From positions 17,826,715 to 17,890,714 of the forward strand of contig OX463829.1 in NCBI GenBank assembly GCA_949825045.1: a stretch of DNA of 64,000 bases, written 5' to 3'. The notes beneath the pieces were generated by a model. That model was not told where the DNA came from. It did no database searches and saw nothing but the letters and a program-made list of their open reading frames with translations. Of the stretch, positions 63,785 through 64,000 are shown in pieces (within the stretch, counting starts at the first letter, position 1; each line of letters opens with the position of its first letter). The DNA comes from Argyresthia goedartella. Its lineage: Eukaryota > Arthropoda > Insecta > Lepidoptera > Argyresthiidae. Position numbers and translations under genes: made by a program.

Positions 63785-64000
63785 AAAGGTCGCAATATCA
63801 AGAGGGCATACAAAAGAGCTGATACTGTAAATAGTCTCTATTTTTAGTTGTGTATTTAAATTCACTGTAATCTAAAAAGCCTAGACGATGTACACAGTTT
63901 TATCAGATCTGATATTTTGTAAATATTTAAATAACAACCTAAGTTCAAAATGAATGAGATTATGTATATTGTATATTTTATAAATACGAGTCATCATAAA
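63785..64000 (+). other. ASPP 3' UTR (partial)
   Basis: AT-rich sequence after the stop codon. No AATAAA signal is seen before the window ends at 'cataaa', so the polyadenylation site probably lies beyond it. Confidence 0.7.

Larger units (their letters stand above)
58779..63169 (+). other. ASPP intron 10 (4.4 kb)
   Basis: Carries two SINE copies, the 60-bp minisatellite and two hairpins listed separately. 60280-61180 is AT-rich with a near-duplicate pair 'actcgcgtatgaacgcctag' / 'actcgcgcatgaaaccttg' (60702 and 60756) and nothing else recognised. Confidence 0.85.

Noticed and set aside
61107..62404. Long open frames (375-405 codons) on both strands
   Set aside because: They are produced by the 60-bp tandem array, whose unit length is a multiple of 3 and contains no stop in four frames. 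There is no domain, no splice context and no codon bias.
63072..63401. Minus-strand open frame of 109 codons
   Set aside because: Antisense shadow of the GC-rich SH3 exon.
1..64000. CRISPR array, operon or other prokaryotic system
   Set aside because: Spliced exons, SINEs and LINEs show a eukaryotic genome; all tandem arrays lack the repeat-spacer pattern.

Overview
The window is a piece of an insect nuclear genome, almost certainly Lepidoptera. It is AT-rich, its exons are short and have GT/AG splice sites, and it is dense in tRNA-derived SINEs, non-LTR retrotransposon tails, Tc1/mariner elements, foldback MITEs and minisatellites. I cannot name the family or species from the sequence.

One host gene is supported, on the + strand: the C-terminal ~1,004 codons of an ASPP-family protein (insect orthologue of human ASPP1/ASPP2, PPP1R13B/TP53BP2). 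Twelve exons can be chained with compatible phases: 2465-2591, 30440-30615, 49245-49402, 50501-50666, 52781-53632, 54067-54432, 54696-55331, 55634-55716, 56797-56912, 58677-58778, 63170-63369 and 63752-63784 (stop). They encode a coiled coil, a long Q/N/S-rich and proline-containing linker, an RVSF PP1-docking motif, ankyrin repeats and an SH3 domain. The ubiquitin-like N-terminus and first coiled-coil exons lie upstream of the window.

Everything else is intronic and mostly mobile DNA. Intron 1 (27.8 kb) holds antisense LINE tails, MITEs, two short-unit minisatellites and a 1,569-bp palindromic Tc1 foldback element with TA target duplications. Intron 2 (18.6 kb) holds a 729-bp Tc1-type nonautonomous element, a 45-bp repeat array split by a SINE, and a 2,343-bp DDE transposon with intact ends but a dead transposase (82 residues between second D and E). 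It also holds a degraded LINE whose 3' UTR is split by another DNA element. Introns 4, 9 and 10 carry SINEs, a split repeat with a foldback insertion, and an 18-20 copy 60-bp minisatellite just before the SH3 exon.

The most unusual signal is a set of elements that share a ~100-bp core (a GC-rich hairpin beside an 'aacctaa' motif) but whose flanking arms are made of short inverted words that differ completely from copy to copy (6053-6440, 23460-23790, 32340-32570). No complete second host gene, rRNA, functional tRNA or CRISPR array was found.
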